DNA of 36,689 nucleotides from Puniceicoccaceae bacterium (lineage in GTDB: Bacteria > Verrucomicrobiota > Verrucomicrobiia > Opitutales > Coraliomargaritaceae), in assembly GCA_017854655.1 (NCBI GenBank), contig JAFMHF010000014.1, forward strand, positions 1 to 36,689, written 5' to 3'. This document shows positions 26,434 through 35,062 of the stretch, one piece after another. The position numbers were made by a program, and so were the translations under genes. Positions within the stretch are counted from its first letter, which is position 1, and every line of letters begins with the position of its first letter. Below the pieces are notes generated by a model, which was not told the origin of the DNA, searched no databases, and was given only the letters and a program-made list of their open reading frames with translations.

Positions 26434-28143
26434 TTAGTTCTCATCAAGTATCCACTCAGTCGCAGTCTTAGATTCTATCTCTTCTAAGGTGGTAAAGCCA
26501 AGCAAAGCTTTTTTCAACGCATCATAACGCAACGGTCGATAACCAGCACGTCGGGCTGCAACTCCTAATTGATGATCTGAAGAGTTCGCCGAAATCAGCG
26601 TGCGCATCTCCTCAGTGATTAAAGCCAACTCATGAAAAGCGATACGACCGAAATAACCAGTCTGGCGACAGTGCCCACACCCGACTCCATGATACAGGAA
26701 CGGTAGATGCGCCGATTCGCAGTCATTAAAATAACGACCTAACACATCACGCTCCGGCATATACGCTTGTTTACAATTCACACAAATCCTAGCAGCGAGG
26801 CGCTGCGCCATGACCGCTAAAATTGATGGTGCCACCATGTAAGGTTCAATCCCTAACTCAATCAGACGAACCACCGCTTGGATCGCATTATTGGTATGCA
26901 GTGTCGAAAAGACTAAGTGCCCAGTCAAAGCTGCTTCAGTCGCAATTTTTGCAGTCTCAAAATCTCGAATCTCACCGACCAGCATCACATCCGGATCTTG
27001 GCGCAGTAACGAGCGCAGCAACGTCGAGAAATTTAGATCAATCTTTGCATTCACTTGTGACTGAATCACACCATCCATACGTGCCTCAATTGGGTCTTCA
27101 ATCGTACAAATATTAACATCCGGCGTATTGATCTCGTGCAAGGCGGCATACAAAGTCGTCGACTTACCAGACCCTGTTGGACCCGTTACAAACACCATAC
27201 CATTCGGGCTACGAATCACCTCTTTAAAAGGCTCCAAAATCGTTTGCGATATAAACATCTGATCCAACGACTGAAAATCTTTTTTGCCGGTCAGCGCTAA
27301 AATACGAAGCACGATTTTCTCGCCATAAATGGAGGGAATGACCGACACACGGAAACTCACACTTTCCGCACCCAGCGGAATCGAAAAACGACCATCCTGC
27401 GGGAAGCGGGATTCCGATATATTAAGATCACTCACGATTTTAATACGTGAATTTAGCGGCGCATGAAGCGCCGAAGCGATCTGAAAGACCTCCTGTAATC
27501 GACCATCCACACGAAACCGAATATTGGTATGCGACTCTAACGGTTCGATATGAATATCCGAGGCTCGCTCCTTAATTGCCAAATACAATATCGCATTACA
27601 CAAGCCGATGATCGACTCCGACCCTCCCATTCCCTCGAGATCTTCAGGATTGAGCTTTGCTAGGATCGTGCCTTGGCTACGCTCCAACTGAGCGATCAAT
27701 TCCTGCACAGATTGATCCGTACTATAATGTAGCTCGATCGCATCACGAACTTCATTACTTAAACAAAATACGGGACTAATTTGCTTACCTGAAATCGCAG
27801 CGAGACGTCGCACTAACACCTCATCATCTGGATCTGGCATCGCCACCGTAAGCCCGTCTTCTACCACATAAAGTGGCATAACATTACCCTTTCGAGCGAT
27901 TTCAATTGGCAGGCTGGCAATTGCCTCGTTGCTGATAATGGTCGAAAGTGGATTTACATATGCACGCCCCAGACGATTACTCCATAAATGACAAGCCACA
28001 TCCTTTGGAACCGCCTCCGATTCAATCAATGACTCCAACAAATCAAGTGAGTTCTCCTTCGCACTTGCCAGCGCGAGGCTATAGGCCTCATTTGAAATCA
28101 GAACATGCCTAGCCTCTAACTCTTCTCGGATTGTGATACTCAT
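26434..28143 (-). CDS. GspE/PilB-type secretion or pilus assembly ATPase
   Basis: A hexameric traffic ATPase of type II secretion or type IV pili. The 569-residue protein has an N-terminal MshEN/T2SSE-like domain (about 20-140), the Walker A GPTGSGKS (321-328), the Asp box (ICTIEDPIE), Walker B (VMLVGEIRD, 386-394), the His box (STLHTN) and a zinc tetracysteine (Cys454, Cys457, Cys489, Cys492). It could energise a pilus or a secretion system. No membrane core (PilC/GspF) or pilin gene is next to it. Its ATG overlaps the stop of the small upstream gene (ATGA). Confidence 0.93.
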   Translation of the reverse strand: MSITIREELEARHVLISNEAYSLALASAKENSLDLLESLIESEAVPKDVACHLWSNRLGRAYVNPLSTIISNEAIASLPIEIARKGNVMPLYVVEDGLTVAMPDPDDEVLVRRLAAISGKQISPVFCLSNEVRDAIELHYSTDQSVQELIAQLERSQGTILAKLNPEDLEGMGGSESIIGLCNAILYLAIKERASDIHIEPLESHTNIRFRVDGRLQEVFQIASALHAPLNSRIKIVSDLNISESRFPQDGRFSIPLGAESVSFRVSVIPSIYGEKIVLRILALTGKKDFQSLDQMFISQTILEPFKEVIRSPNGMVFVTGPTGSGKSTTLYAALHEINTPDVNICTIEDPIEARMDGVIQSQVNAKIDLNFSTLLRSLLRQDPDVMLVGEIRDFETAKIATEAALTGHLVFSTLHTNNAIQAVVRLIELGIEPYMVAPSILAVMAQRLAARICVNCKQAYMPERDVLGRYFNDCESAHLPFLYHGVGCGHCRQTGYFGRIAFHELALITEEMRTLISANSSDHQLGVAARRAGYRPLRYDALKKALLGFTTLEEIESKTATEWILDEN

Positions 28144-28349
28144 TTTATAGTTCTTTTGATGTGGCGCTTGTCGGCAAACATTTTACCAATTTCATTGGCA
28201 TCCAAAAGTTCTCGCCGAGTATGGAGTTTACGCTCTTCCGCCACTTCGCCCAACATCTCATTGAGTGAATAACGCACGCCCTGCGCACGTGTTTTTTTAA
28301 CGACGCTTGGTGTATCCTGATTATTTTCTGCTGTCATTGAATCACTCAT
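28140..28349 (-). CDS. small protein of unknown function, 69 aa, coupled to the ATPase gene
   Basis: A charged, soluble 69-residue protein with a disordered start and a helical, basic C-terminal half (SLNEMLGEVAEERKLH and RHIKRTIK). It is not recognised. It is separated by 12 bases from the receiver-domain gene and its stop overlaps the ATPase start, which makes real translation very likely. A likely role is as an adaptor or regulator of the ATPase, but this is only inference from position. Confidence 0.75.
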   Translation of the reverse strand: MSDSMTAENNQDTPSVVKKTRAQGVRYSLNEMLGEVAEERKLHTRRELLDANEIGKMFADKRHIKRTIK

Positions 28350-28361
28350 CTTAAAAAAATA

Positions 28362-28742
28362 TTACTCCCAAATATCATCGATCAAGGTATCCAGCTGATT
28401 TGCGATATCTTCTTTAGGCGTATCTTTGCGGATATAATAAGAAGCACCGAGCTCGACACTCTGTTCGACCGCCTGACGCGATGCCACGGAGGAAGTCACC
28501 ACAACTACCGCAGTGGGATCGAACTGCATGATCTCCTCAAGTGCCTCCATGCCCTCCTTCACCGGCATATTCACGTCAAGCAGCACTAAATCAGGCTGAC
28601 GCAACTTGTAGAGATCAATACCCTCTTGCCCGTTCTTCGCTTCTATAAAAGTCTTAAATCCAATCTTCTTCAAGATCAGCTTTAAATACATGCGTACGTG
28701 CGGTTCGTCATCGACAATCAATGCAGTATTAGGGCGTTTCAT
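28362..28742 (-). CDS. single-domain response regulator (CheY-like)
   Basis: A 126-residue receiver with no output domain. The acidic pair is Asp11-Asp12 (LIVDDEP), the phospho-acceptor is Asp56 (LLDVNMP), and Thr83 and Lys106 complete the site. Stand-alone receivers act by binding partners. It heads a three-gene run: receiver, small protein, GspE/PilB ATPase, suggesting that phosphorylation controls pilus or secretion activity. No kinase is nearby. Confidence 0.92.
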   Translation of the reverse strand: MKRPNTALIVDDEPHVRMYLKLILKKIGFKTFIEAKNGQEGIDLYKLRQPDLVLLDVNMPVKEGMEALEEIMQFDPTAVVVVTSSVASRQAVEQSVELGASYYIRKDTPKEDIANQLDTLIDDIWE

Positions 28743-28804
28743 GCAGATTAACCTTCTGGGTGTTGCACCGCATGTCGAGAAGAAATGACTAGAAACGAGC
28801 CGAC

Positions 28805-30361
28805 TTGACCTCCACGGACACGCTCACCTATATTCGATTTTTTCTTTTCACTGTGTTTGCGAAACTTACTCTCCTCGATGGTCTCATCGTCTTACTCTAC
28901 TTTGCGGCGGTTTTAGGCATCGGGCTCTATCATGCCCGTCGCAATAAAGGCGCGGACGACTTCATCTCTGCAAGCCGACAAATGCCGTGGCTCGCAGTGC
29001 TCGGTTCAATCGTGGCGACCGAAGTCAGCGCAGCGACTTTCCTCGCCACTCCTGGTGTCGGCTTCGCCGAGAATATGAGCTACCTACAATTTGGCGTGGG
29101 CTCCTTTCTGGCGCGTATTTTCATCGCCTTCGTCTTTTTAGGTGCCTTTTACGCGGCCAAGAGTTTAACCATCTATGAATTTCTAGCTAAACGCTTTGGT
29201 AATGGAACCCGTTATACCGCGACTCTTTTTTTCATTGTCACACGACTGCTAGCCTCGGCAGTGCGCTTGATGATTGCGGCGACAGGACTCAGCCTAATTC
29301 TGGATGTGCCCTTTGCCATCTGCCTAGCAGTATTTACTTTAGTCGCGATCATCTACACTGGCGGTGGCGGTATTCGTGGAATCATCTGGACCGATGTACT
29401 GCAGGCCATCGTCTTTATTAGTTGTGGACTGGCATTGATCCTATATATCGGCCAAAACATCGGTTGGAGCACGATCAGCGAAATCGGTGCAGCCAACGGG
29501 CGTTTTGATATTTTCCGCTTCAGTCCGACCGACAGCGATGCAGGTCTGCTCGGCTGGCTCAATGATCCGAAGCTGTTTTGGATCGCAGCAGTCTTCGGCT
29601 TCATCAGCACGACTGCTGCGTTCGGCACTGATCAGGATATGACGCAACGTATGCTCACCTGCAAAGATGTCGGCGCGGCACGGCGCAGTGTCATCCTCAG
29701 TGGATTCATTTCGATCCCGATCGCGGCACTCTTTCTCTTTGTCGGCGTGGCACTGTTTGCCTTTTATCAAGTACATGTTGATGCAAGCCTACCAATGACC
29801 GTGCTCGCGGATGGCAGTAGCTCAGTGACGGCCGATAAAGTCTTTCCTTGGTTCATTGGCACGCAGCTACCCAGCGGCCTCAGAGGACTATTACTGGTGG
29901 GCGTGCTCGCCGCAGCCATGTCGAGCCTCGACTCTACGATGGGCGCGCTCAGTTCATCCGCCTTGGTCGACCTTTACCGCCCGCTCTTAAAGAAGCAAAC
30001 CAGCAACCAAATCGGACTGCGTCTATCACGCATTTTCGTATCGATCTTTGGCGTGGCGCTCGCACTCACAGCATGGGCACTCAAAGATGCTACGGGCTTT
30101 CTATGGCTGACTTTCAAAATCGGCAGTATTACCTACGGTGCCATGCTCGGTGTCTTTCTGCTGGGAATTCTCACCACTCGTGGCTCTGACCGCGGCAACT
30201 GGATCTCAATGCTCAGCGGCAGCCTGATCTGCGGACTGCTCTTGGCATTGATTGAAACTGGAAATTTGGCGCTCGGTTGGACGTGGTTAATTGTGATCGG
30301 CACCGCATGGACCTTTGGAATTGGCTATTTGTGGCATGAAAAAGCCCCGCGGCCTAAATGA
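28805..30361 (+). CDS. sodium:solute symporter (SSS family)
   Basis: A 518-residue membrane transporter with about 13 hydrophobic segments. SSS family marks: GADDFISASRQMPWLAVLGS near the start, ATPGVGFAEN, GTDQDMTQRML, AAAMSSLDSTMGALSS and DLYRP. The substrate (sugar, amino acid, sialate or other) cannot be told. The only start ahead of the first membrane helix in this frame is a TTG at 28805; a GTG 16 codons later is an alternative. The coding region ends inside a terminator-like hairpin. Confidence 0.9.
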   Translation: MTSTDTLTYIRFFLFTVFAKLTLLDGLIVLLYFAAVLGIGLYHARRNKGADDFISASRQMPWLAVLGSIVATEVSAATFLATPGVGFAENMSYLQFGVGSFLARIFIAFVFLGAFYAAKSLTIYEFLAKRFGNGTRYTATLFFIVTRLLASAVRLMIAATGLSLILDVPFAICLAVFTLVAIIYTGGGGIRGIIWTDVLQAIVFISCGLALILYIGQNIGWSTISEIGAANGRFDIFRFSPTDSDAGLLGWLNDPKLFWIAAVFGFISTTAAFGTDQDMTQRMLTCKDVGAARRSVILSGFISIPIAALFLFVGVALFAFYQVHVDASLPMTVLADGSSSVTADKVFPWFIGTQLPSGLRGLLLVGVLAAAMSSLDSTMGALSSSALVDLYRPLLKKQTSNQIGLRLSRIFVSIFGVALALTAWALKDATGFLWLTFKIGSITYGAMLGVFLLGILTTRGSDRGNWISMLSGSLICGLLLALIETGNLALGWTWLIVIGTAWTFGIGYLWHEKAPRPK

Positions 30362-30374
30362 CCAACGGGGCTTT
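30341..30374 (+). terminator. terminator-like hairpin overlapping the symporter stop codon
   Basis: AAAGCCCCG (30341-30349) pairs with CGGGGCTTT (30366-30374), 9 perfect pairs, with the TGA stop at 30359-30361 in the 16-base loop. Flanking A and T residues make it usable in both directions, against the symporter and the Cys-rich gene. Confidence 0.7.
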
Positions 30375-30449
30375 GAATCAAGATAGTCTACTGCTTAACC
30401 TTATTGGTCAGCATACCTGCTTGCCACCAGTTACAGCGGCTGCGGCAGA

Positions 30450-30668
30450 CTATTTTGCGCAGCAAGATTTAGCACCGTCCGCTGCAACAGCATCTTTTGC
30501 GCAGCAAGATTTGGCACCGTCCGCTGGAACAGCATCTTTTGAGCAGCAAGATTTGGCAGCAGCACTATCTTTTGCATCAGCATCGTTATGAGCAGCACAA
30601 CTGCCACACGCGCTCGCTGAGATCGCACCAGCAATTAACAGAATCGGAATAAGTAGGAATTTTTTCAT
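30450..30668 (-). CDS. small exported Cys-rich repeat protein
   Basis: The 72-residue protein has a signal peptide ([18 protein letters not shown]), an ASAC junction that could be a weak lipobox, and then three copies of a 14-residue unit, AKSCC-x-KDAV-x-ADG, the last cut after AKSCCAK. Cysteines are at 21, 24, 41, 42, 55, 56, 69 and 70. The vicinal Cys pairs suggest metal binding or redox activity outside the cell membrane. I do not recognise a named family. An AAAT-rich start region precedes the ATG. Confidence 0.75.
   Translation of the reverse strand: MKKFLLIPILLIAGAISASACGSCAAHNDADAKDSAAAKSCCSKDAVPADGAKSCCAKDAVAADGAKSCCAK
30453..30557 (-). repeat. 42-bp tandem repeat in the Cys-rich gene
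   Basis: Two full copies and one partial copy of a 42-base unit, in frame, encode the AKSCC repeats. Copy number may vary by slippage or recombination. Confidence 0.8.
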
Positions 30669-30799
30669 TTTTATTTTTATGGTTAGGATTGAAGATATAT
30701 CATGAGTTCTACGTCTTGTCGAATCTTTCGATAGACTTTCTATTGGAGCCGCCTAACTTCTTCCTATTCCCATTTTTTCACACAAAGTTCGATAATTGC

Positions 30800-31828
30800 A
30801 TGCTCCCTTGGTTTCAAAACGGTCAATTCCCCCTCTATCTCGCTCCAATGGCGCGAGTTACGGACATCGTCTTTCGACAATTTTGTAAAGAGCAAGGTGC
30901 CGATGTCATGGTCACCGAGTTCGTTCAATCCGATGCGCTCATCCGTGAAGACCCTAAACTCTGGGAAACCGTCGACTTTACCGAACAACAGCGCCCGATG
31001 GGGGTGCAAATCTTCGGTGCCAACCCGGACTCGATGGCCGACGCCGCACGGCTGCTAGCCGATCGCCTGCAACCCGACTTTATTGATATCAATTTCGGTT
31101 GTCCCGCAGATCGCGTGATCTGTATGGACGCGGGCTCCTCGATGCTGCGTAATCCAGCCAAAATCGGCAAAGTTGTCGGCGCCGTGGTGCGCGCAGTCCC
31201 CGGCACCCCCGTGACCGCTAAAATCCGCACTGGCTGGGACGACGATACCATCGTTGCCCGCGAAGTCGGCCACATCGTTGAGAGCGAAGGCGCACAAGCA
31301 CTCGCCATTCACGGTCGCACTAAAATGCAAGGCTACAGCGGCGACGCCAATTGGCCACTCATCGCCGAAGTCGCGGCAGAGCTCACGATCCCCGTCATCG
31401 GCAATGGTAACATCCGCAGCGCGCACGATGTGATTCGTATCCGCGAACAAACCAACTGCGCCGGCTTGATGATCGGCCGCGCCGCACTAGGCTACCCGTG
31501 GATCTTTCGCGACATCAAGCATTACCTCGAGCACGGCGTAGTGCCCGAACCGCCGACAGTCGCCGAGCGCTGGCAAACCATTCTCGACTATACGCGCAGG
31601 CTAATGGCCCGTCCCTTTCGTCAACAAAAGCACACCGATCTGCGGTGGATGCGCCCCAAACTGATCGCACTCACCAAGAGTATGAAAAGTTCACGACAGA
31701 TCCGAGGCGCACTCGGCCACGTCATTCAATATGAAGACCTCGAACGCGTCGCCGCCGAGCACATCGCACAATTCGGCACAGATATTAACATCGGCGAACA
31801 AACCTCCGCCAGCAGTCACCACCAGTGA
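30800..31828 (+). CDS. dusB: tRNA-dihydrouridine synthase, DusB type
   Basis: The 342-residue flavoenzyme reduces uridine to dihydrouridine in tRNA. Family marks: [22 protein letters not shown] (segments around residues 13-34), [61 protein letters not shown] and [16 protein letters not shown]. The start is the ATG at 30800 (MLPWFQNG). The preceding in-frame part would be translated from AT-rich leader DNA and has no family support. Its stop overlaps the next gene's GTG start. Confidence 0.93.
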   Translation: MLPWFQNGQFPLYLAPMARVTDIVFRQFCKEQGADVMVTEFVQSDALIREDPKLWETVDFTEQQRPMGVQIFGANPDSMADAARLLADRLQPDFIDINFGCPADRVICMDAGSSMLRNPAKIGKVVGAVVRAVPGTPVTAKIRTGWDDDTIVAREVGHIVESEGAQALAIHGRTKMQGYSGDANWPLIAEVAAELTIPVIGNGNIRSAHDVIRIREQTNCAGLMIGRAALGYPWIFRDIKHYLEHGVVPEPPTVAERWQTILDYTRRLMARPFRQQKHTDLRWMRPKLIALTKSMKSSRQIRGALGHVIQYEDLERVAAEHIAQFGTDINIGEQTSASSHHQ

Positions 31829-32292
31829 ACAAAATCCTCTTCCTCTGCATGGGCAACATTTGCCGCTCTCCCGCAGCTCACTGTGTCTTCCAACATCTAG
31901 TCGACCAAGCCGGACTCGCCGATCAATTCGAGATTGAATCCGCTGGCACCATCGGCTTTCACGTCGGCTCATCGCCTGACAAACGCATGCAGCACTCCAT
32001 GCGTGCACGCAATATCCCAATCATCGGCCATTCCCGTCAACTTCAGCCCAGCGACCTTGAAGTTTACGATCTGATTCTGGCGATGGATAACGACAACCTC
32101 ATCGATGCACGTGCCCTCGATCCCTCCGGTAAACTGCATCACAAAGTCCAGCTCTTCTGTGACTATTGCACCGCGCATAGCCAAACCGAAGTACCTGATC
32201 CGTATTACGGCGGTGACCGTGGCTTCGAACACGTGCTCGACCTAATCGAAGATGGCTGCGCGAATTTGCTTAAAAAGTTAAGTGCCGATTAA
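31825..32292 (+). CDS. low-molecular-weight protein-tyrosine phosphatase
   Basis: A 155-residue cytosolic phosphatase. The P-loop CMGNICRS (Cys8 nucleophile, Arg14) and the catalytic Asp125 (VPDPYYGG) are intact, and SAGT near residue 39 is as in the family. The start is GTG at 31825, overlapping the dusB TGA (GTGA), so translation is coupled. Members act on phosphotyrosine proteins, often linked with exopolysaccharide or arsenate, but no such neighbour is present. Confidence 0.94.
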   Translation: MNKILFLCMGNICRSPAAHCVFQHLVDQAGLADQFEIESAGTIGFHVGSSPDKRMQHSMRARNIPIIGHSRQLQPSDLEVYDLILAMDNDNLIDARALDPSGKLHHKVQLFCDYCTAHSQTEVPDPYYGGDRGFEHVLDLIEDGCANLLKKLSAD

Positions 32293-32333
32293 TATCCCGC
32301 GCGTAGCCGCCATTTGCGCCGCTGCCGAATCGC

Positions 32334-32364
32334 TTGACAGGCTCGCCAAGCACTGGAAGATCAT
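32334..32364 (+). promoter_or_regulatory. putative promoter of efp
   Basis: A perfect TTGACA (32334-32339) lies 50 bases before the start of efp, with a weak -10 candidate GATCAT at 32359-32364 (19-base spacing). There is no evident ribosome site between there and the ATG. Confidence 0.4.
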
Positions 32365-32388
32365 TTTTTTCTAACACCACAAATACTT

Positions 32389-32946
32389 ATGGCATCTCCT
32401 ACAGACGTTCGCAAAGGCAAGGTCCTCAACTACCAAGGCACTCCGCACCTGGTTCTCGACGTGCAGCATCGCACACAAGGCCGCCAGGCTGGCTTCATGC
32501 AAGTCACCATGCGCAACCTGAGTTCTGGATCCAGCACCAACACCAAGATCCGCACCACGGACTCCGTCGAGATTATGCACACCGATATGGTGAAGCTTGA
32601 GTATAGTTACGTCGATGGCGACGGCTACCACTTCATGGATCCCGAAACCTTCGAAGATATTATCCTCGATACCTCTCTAGTCGAAGACTCAAAGGAGTTC
32701 CTCGTCGAAACTCAGGTATACAGCATTCTTCACGTCAACGACAAGCCGATCCAAATCGAGCTGCCAGCGTCGATCGAAATGAAGGTCATCGAATCCGCCG
32801 AAGGCATTAAAGGTGACACCGCCAGCAACGTGCAAAAGCCAGCTACACTCGAAACTGGCCTCGTCGTGCAAGTGCCCCTGTTCGTCAAAGAAGGCGACGT
32901 GCTCAAGATCAGCACCTCTGATAAGTCCTACATGGGCCGCGCGTAG
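32389..32946 (+). CDS. efp: translation elongation factor P
   Basis: EF-P helps the ribosome form peptide bonds at polyproline stretches. The 185-residue protein has the three EF-P beta-barrel domains, with signatures such as KVLNYQGTPHLVLDVQH, MRNLSSGSSTNTKIR and LKISTSDKSYMGRA at the C-terminus. The loop tip, which in E. coli carries the modified Lys34 in PGKG, here reads QGRQAGF with Arg32. An arginine at position 32 is what EarP-rhamnosylated EF-Ps have. A strong terminator follows the gene. Confidence 0.95.
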   Translation: MASPTDVRKGKVLNYQGTPHLVLDVQHRTQGRQAGFMQVTMRNLSSGSSTNTKIRTTDSVEIMHTDMVKLEYSYVDGDGYHFMDPETFEDIILDTSLVEDSKEFLVETQVYSILHVNDKPIQIELPASIEMKVIESAEGIKGDTASNVQKPATLETGLVVQVPLFVKEGDVLKISTSDKSYMGRA

Positions 32947-32976
32947 ACGCCCCAGAACGACAGCATTTTAAACAAT

Positions 32977-33011
32977 AAAACGGCGGACGCTTTACGTGTC
33001 CGCCGTTTTTT
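32977..33011 (+). terminator. rho-independent terminator of efp
   Basis: AAAACGGCGGAC (32977-32988) pairs fully with GTCCGCCGTTTT (32998-33009), a 12-bp stem with a 9-base loop and a run of T (33006-33012). It begins 31 bases after the efp stop and should end that transcript. Confidence 0.9.
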
Positions 33012-33029
33012 TGTGTGAATCAATCTTAG

Positions 33030-33100
33030 GCTGGCCTCCGTCGTAAGACGGAGGTGCGTCAGAGTTAGCCAATGCTCCCCCGTCTGACGACGGAGGCCAC
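33030..33100. repeat. BIME-like inverted pair of hairpins (element C)
   Basis: Two palindromic units, CCTCCGTC-gtaa-GACGGAGG (33035-33054) and a near copy on the opposite strand (33077-33096), face each other in the gap between the convergent efp and pyrC genes. Flanks GGCCTCCGTCGT and ACGACGGAGGCC extend the inverted repeat. Confidence 0.7.
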
Positions 33101-33103
33101 GCA

Positions 33104-34102
33104 TTAGTGAATCGAAGTCACTGCCCAAGGGATCGTCTCGCCGGCACGATACGGCACCACATCACCATAGCTTTCTGGCACAAGCATGCCAACTTTCTCC
33201 AGCTTCACGGTTTTCGATAGCGGCGTAAAATCATGAATGCGCTGAGCATTGCCACTGACAAATGCCTGCAAATTATCCAACGCACCGTGCTCCTCAAATA
33301 GCTCGACCAGTGTCGGCAAACAAACCGGCGCGGTGAAGAGACCCGCCGCACAGCCGCAGCACTCCTTCTTGGAGATTGGGTGTGGCGCGGAATCGCTGCC
33401 AAACATCAATTTAGGATGAGCTTGCAAAGCGGCCGCCAACAACGCTTCGCGATCCTCCGGACGCTTCGCGATCGGCTTGCAGAACAAGTGCGGCTGCAAC
33501 ATGCCGCCCGCCACATCGTTCAGTGTAATGATTAGGTGGTGCAGCGTGACCGTGGCATATAGATTCTCGTAGCGATCCAGCATCTCGACCGCGTCACGGG
33601 TCGTGATATGCTCCATCGTGATCTTCAGTTTGGGAAATTTCTGCGCGAGATACTCATAACTGGCGAGAAACTCCTTCTCGCGATCCATCACGAAGCCATG
33701 TGTCTCGCCGTGGATCATCAACGGAATCCCCATTTCTTCCATTAACTTGAACGTGCCCTCGACTGCACTGAGCTCTTTGACGCCTGCTTCGCTATTGGTG
33801 GTCGCACCTGCCGGATAGAGCTTGATGCCAAAGATGTGTTCACGCGCGGCGGCTAGCTCGGCCTCACTGTAATTGCGAAAAAACAACATCATCAACGGGT
33901 CAAAGGTCGTGTCGCCCTTAGCCACATTGATCTGATCACGATACACTTGCAGGCGTTCCAAATTATCAACCGGTGGCACCAGATTCGGCATAATGATCGC
34001 TCCGGAAAAATGTTCCGCGGTGAGCGGCGTCACGCGCTCCATCATTGCCCCCTCGCGGAGGTGCAAGTGCATATCAAGTGGTGAATCAAAAACAAATTCC
34101 AT
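33104..34102 (-). CDS. pyrC: dihydroorotase, PyrC type
   Basis: PyrC closes carbamoyl-aspartate to dihydroorotate in pyrimidine synthesis. The 332-residue protein has the metal motif DMHLHLR (10-16), the carboxylated Lys region [19 protein letters not shown], the segment [11 protein letters not shown] and GSDSAPHP. Length fits the class II (E. coli-type) enzyme, not the class I type. It ends 3 bases after element C and starts 222 bases after rdgB. Confidence 0.96.
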   Translation of the reverse strand: MEFVFDSPLDMHLHLREGAMMERVTPLTAEHFSGAIIMPNLVPPVDNLERLQVYRDQINVAKGDTTFDPLMMLFFRNYSEAELAAAREHIFGIKLYPAGATTNSEAGVKELSAVEGTFKLMEEMGIPLMIHGETHGFVMDREKEFLASYEYLAQKFPKLKITMEHITTRDAVEMLDRYENLYATVTLHHLIITLNDVAGGMLQPHLFCKPIAKRPEDREALLAAALQAHPKLMFGSDSAPHPISKKECCGCAAGLFTAPVCLPTLVELFEEHGALDNLQAFVSGNAQRIHDFTPLSKTVKLEKVGMLVPESYGDVVPYRAGETIPWAVTSIH

Positions 34103-34194
34103 ACCAGTACGCTACGCCGCCCCACCCTCAGCTGCAAAGCATAAAGCGACCGAGAGCGTGAAGAAATCATTCCTGGCACTCGAACCATTCGATC

Positions 34195-34255
34195 GCGGGA
34201 GTAAACCCGCTCGCTACGCTCTTAGCTATCATTCGTAGCGACTGGCTTATGCCAG
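34195..34255. repeat. BIME-like inverted pair with GTAG heads (element D)
   Basis: Two palindromes, GCGGG-agtaaa-CCCGC (34195-34210) and CTGGC-ttat-GCCAG (34242-34255), are joined by an exact inverted repeat TCGCTACG / CGTAGCGA (34211-34218 and 34234-34241). Read outward, each hairpin is preceded by GTAGCGA, a GTAG head as in RAYT-associated REPs. Between rdgB and pyrC. Confidence 0.7.
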
Positions 34256-34324
34256 CAGTCATTCAAGTAAAAATACTCGATTCACACCCACTTCTCTTCA
34301 CAGCAAAAGGATCCCGTTTGTCAT

Positions 34325-34924
34325 TTATTTTTCCAAGATACTGCACATCAACTCGACCGCTTTCGCGCGATGGCTGAGCTGGCTCTTCACCGTATCACCG
34401 AGTTGCGCGAAGCTTTCACTATAGCCATTCGGAATAAAGATCGGGTCATAACCGAAGCCGCCGTCGCCATGGACTTCGGTATCGATGCGACCTTCGCAAC
34501 ATCCATCATAATGCGTGATGTAGCCATCATGGTCGATCACACACAACACACAGCGGAAGCGTGCAGTGCGCTTGGCCTTCGGCACATCCTTCAACGCGTC
34601 GAGCAGTTTCACTACATTGTCTTGGTCGCTCGCGTCCACCCCGGCGTAACGTGCAGAATAGATCCCTGGCACCCCGTCGAGTGCATCCACTTCAAGACCG
34701 GAGTCGTCCGCCATCACCCAAGCATCTGCAGGCGCCAGCTTGCGCAGCGCCTCGGCTTTGATTTGCGCATTCGCGGCAAAGGTCGAACCGTTCTCATCTA
34801 CATCTGGCATGCCGCCACAGGCTTTTGCAGAAACCACTTCGAATTCGAGCCCCTTGAGTAGTAGTACGAATTCTTCGACCTTGTGAGCGTTGCCAGTGGC
34901 GATAATGAGAGAATGTTGGGTCAT
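34325..34924 (-). CDS. rdgB: XTP/dITP diphosphatase (RdgB/HAM1 family)
   Basis: Hydrolyses non-canonical purine triphosphates (ITP, XTP and their deoxy forms) to keep them out of nucleic acids. The 199-residue protein has the family start [12 protein letters not shown], the catalytic region [25 protein letters not shown], the segment [13 protein letters not shown] and SHRAKA near the end. I start at the ATG at 34924, because the frame upstream of it runs through element E. It follows ribD by 138 bases. Confidence 0.95.
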   Translation of the reverse strand: MTQHSLIIATGNAHKVEEFVLLLKGLEFEVVSAKACGGMPDVDENGSTFAANAQIKAEALRKLAPADAWVMADDSGLEVDALDGVPGIYSARYAGVDASDQDNVVKLLDALKDVPKAKRTARFRCVLCVIDHDGYITHYDGCCEGRIDTEVHGDGGFGYDPIFIPNGYSESFAQLGDTVKSQLSHRAKAVELMCSILEK

Positions 34925-34959
34925 AATTGTAGTTCGTAATTTTAAAGCTGTAGTTTTGT

Positions 34960-35036
34960 GGAGGGCAACGCTCCGTCGTTGCCGCCGATCAGAGAGAGCG
35001 AAACCTACGCATGGCAATGACGGAGCATTGCCCTCC
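34960..35036. repeat. BIME-like inverted pair of GGAG-headed hairpins (element E)
   Basis: The left half (34960-34983) and the reverse complement of the right half (35013-35036) share GGAGGGCAA, then C or T, then GCTCCGTC, then G or A, then TTGCC. The two differences face each other in the stem (C-G against T-A), so the hairpin is kept. It lies between ribD and rdgB and may be transcribed with them. Confidence 0.8.
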
Positions 35037-35062
35037 AAGTTTTTTGATTATTCTAAGCACTA

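Noticed and set aside
30453-30557. Possible CRISPR array
   Set aside because: The repeats are tandem without unique spacers and are in frame inside a Cys-rich coding region.
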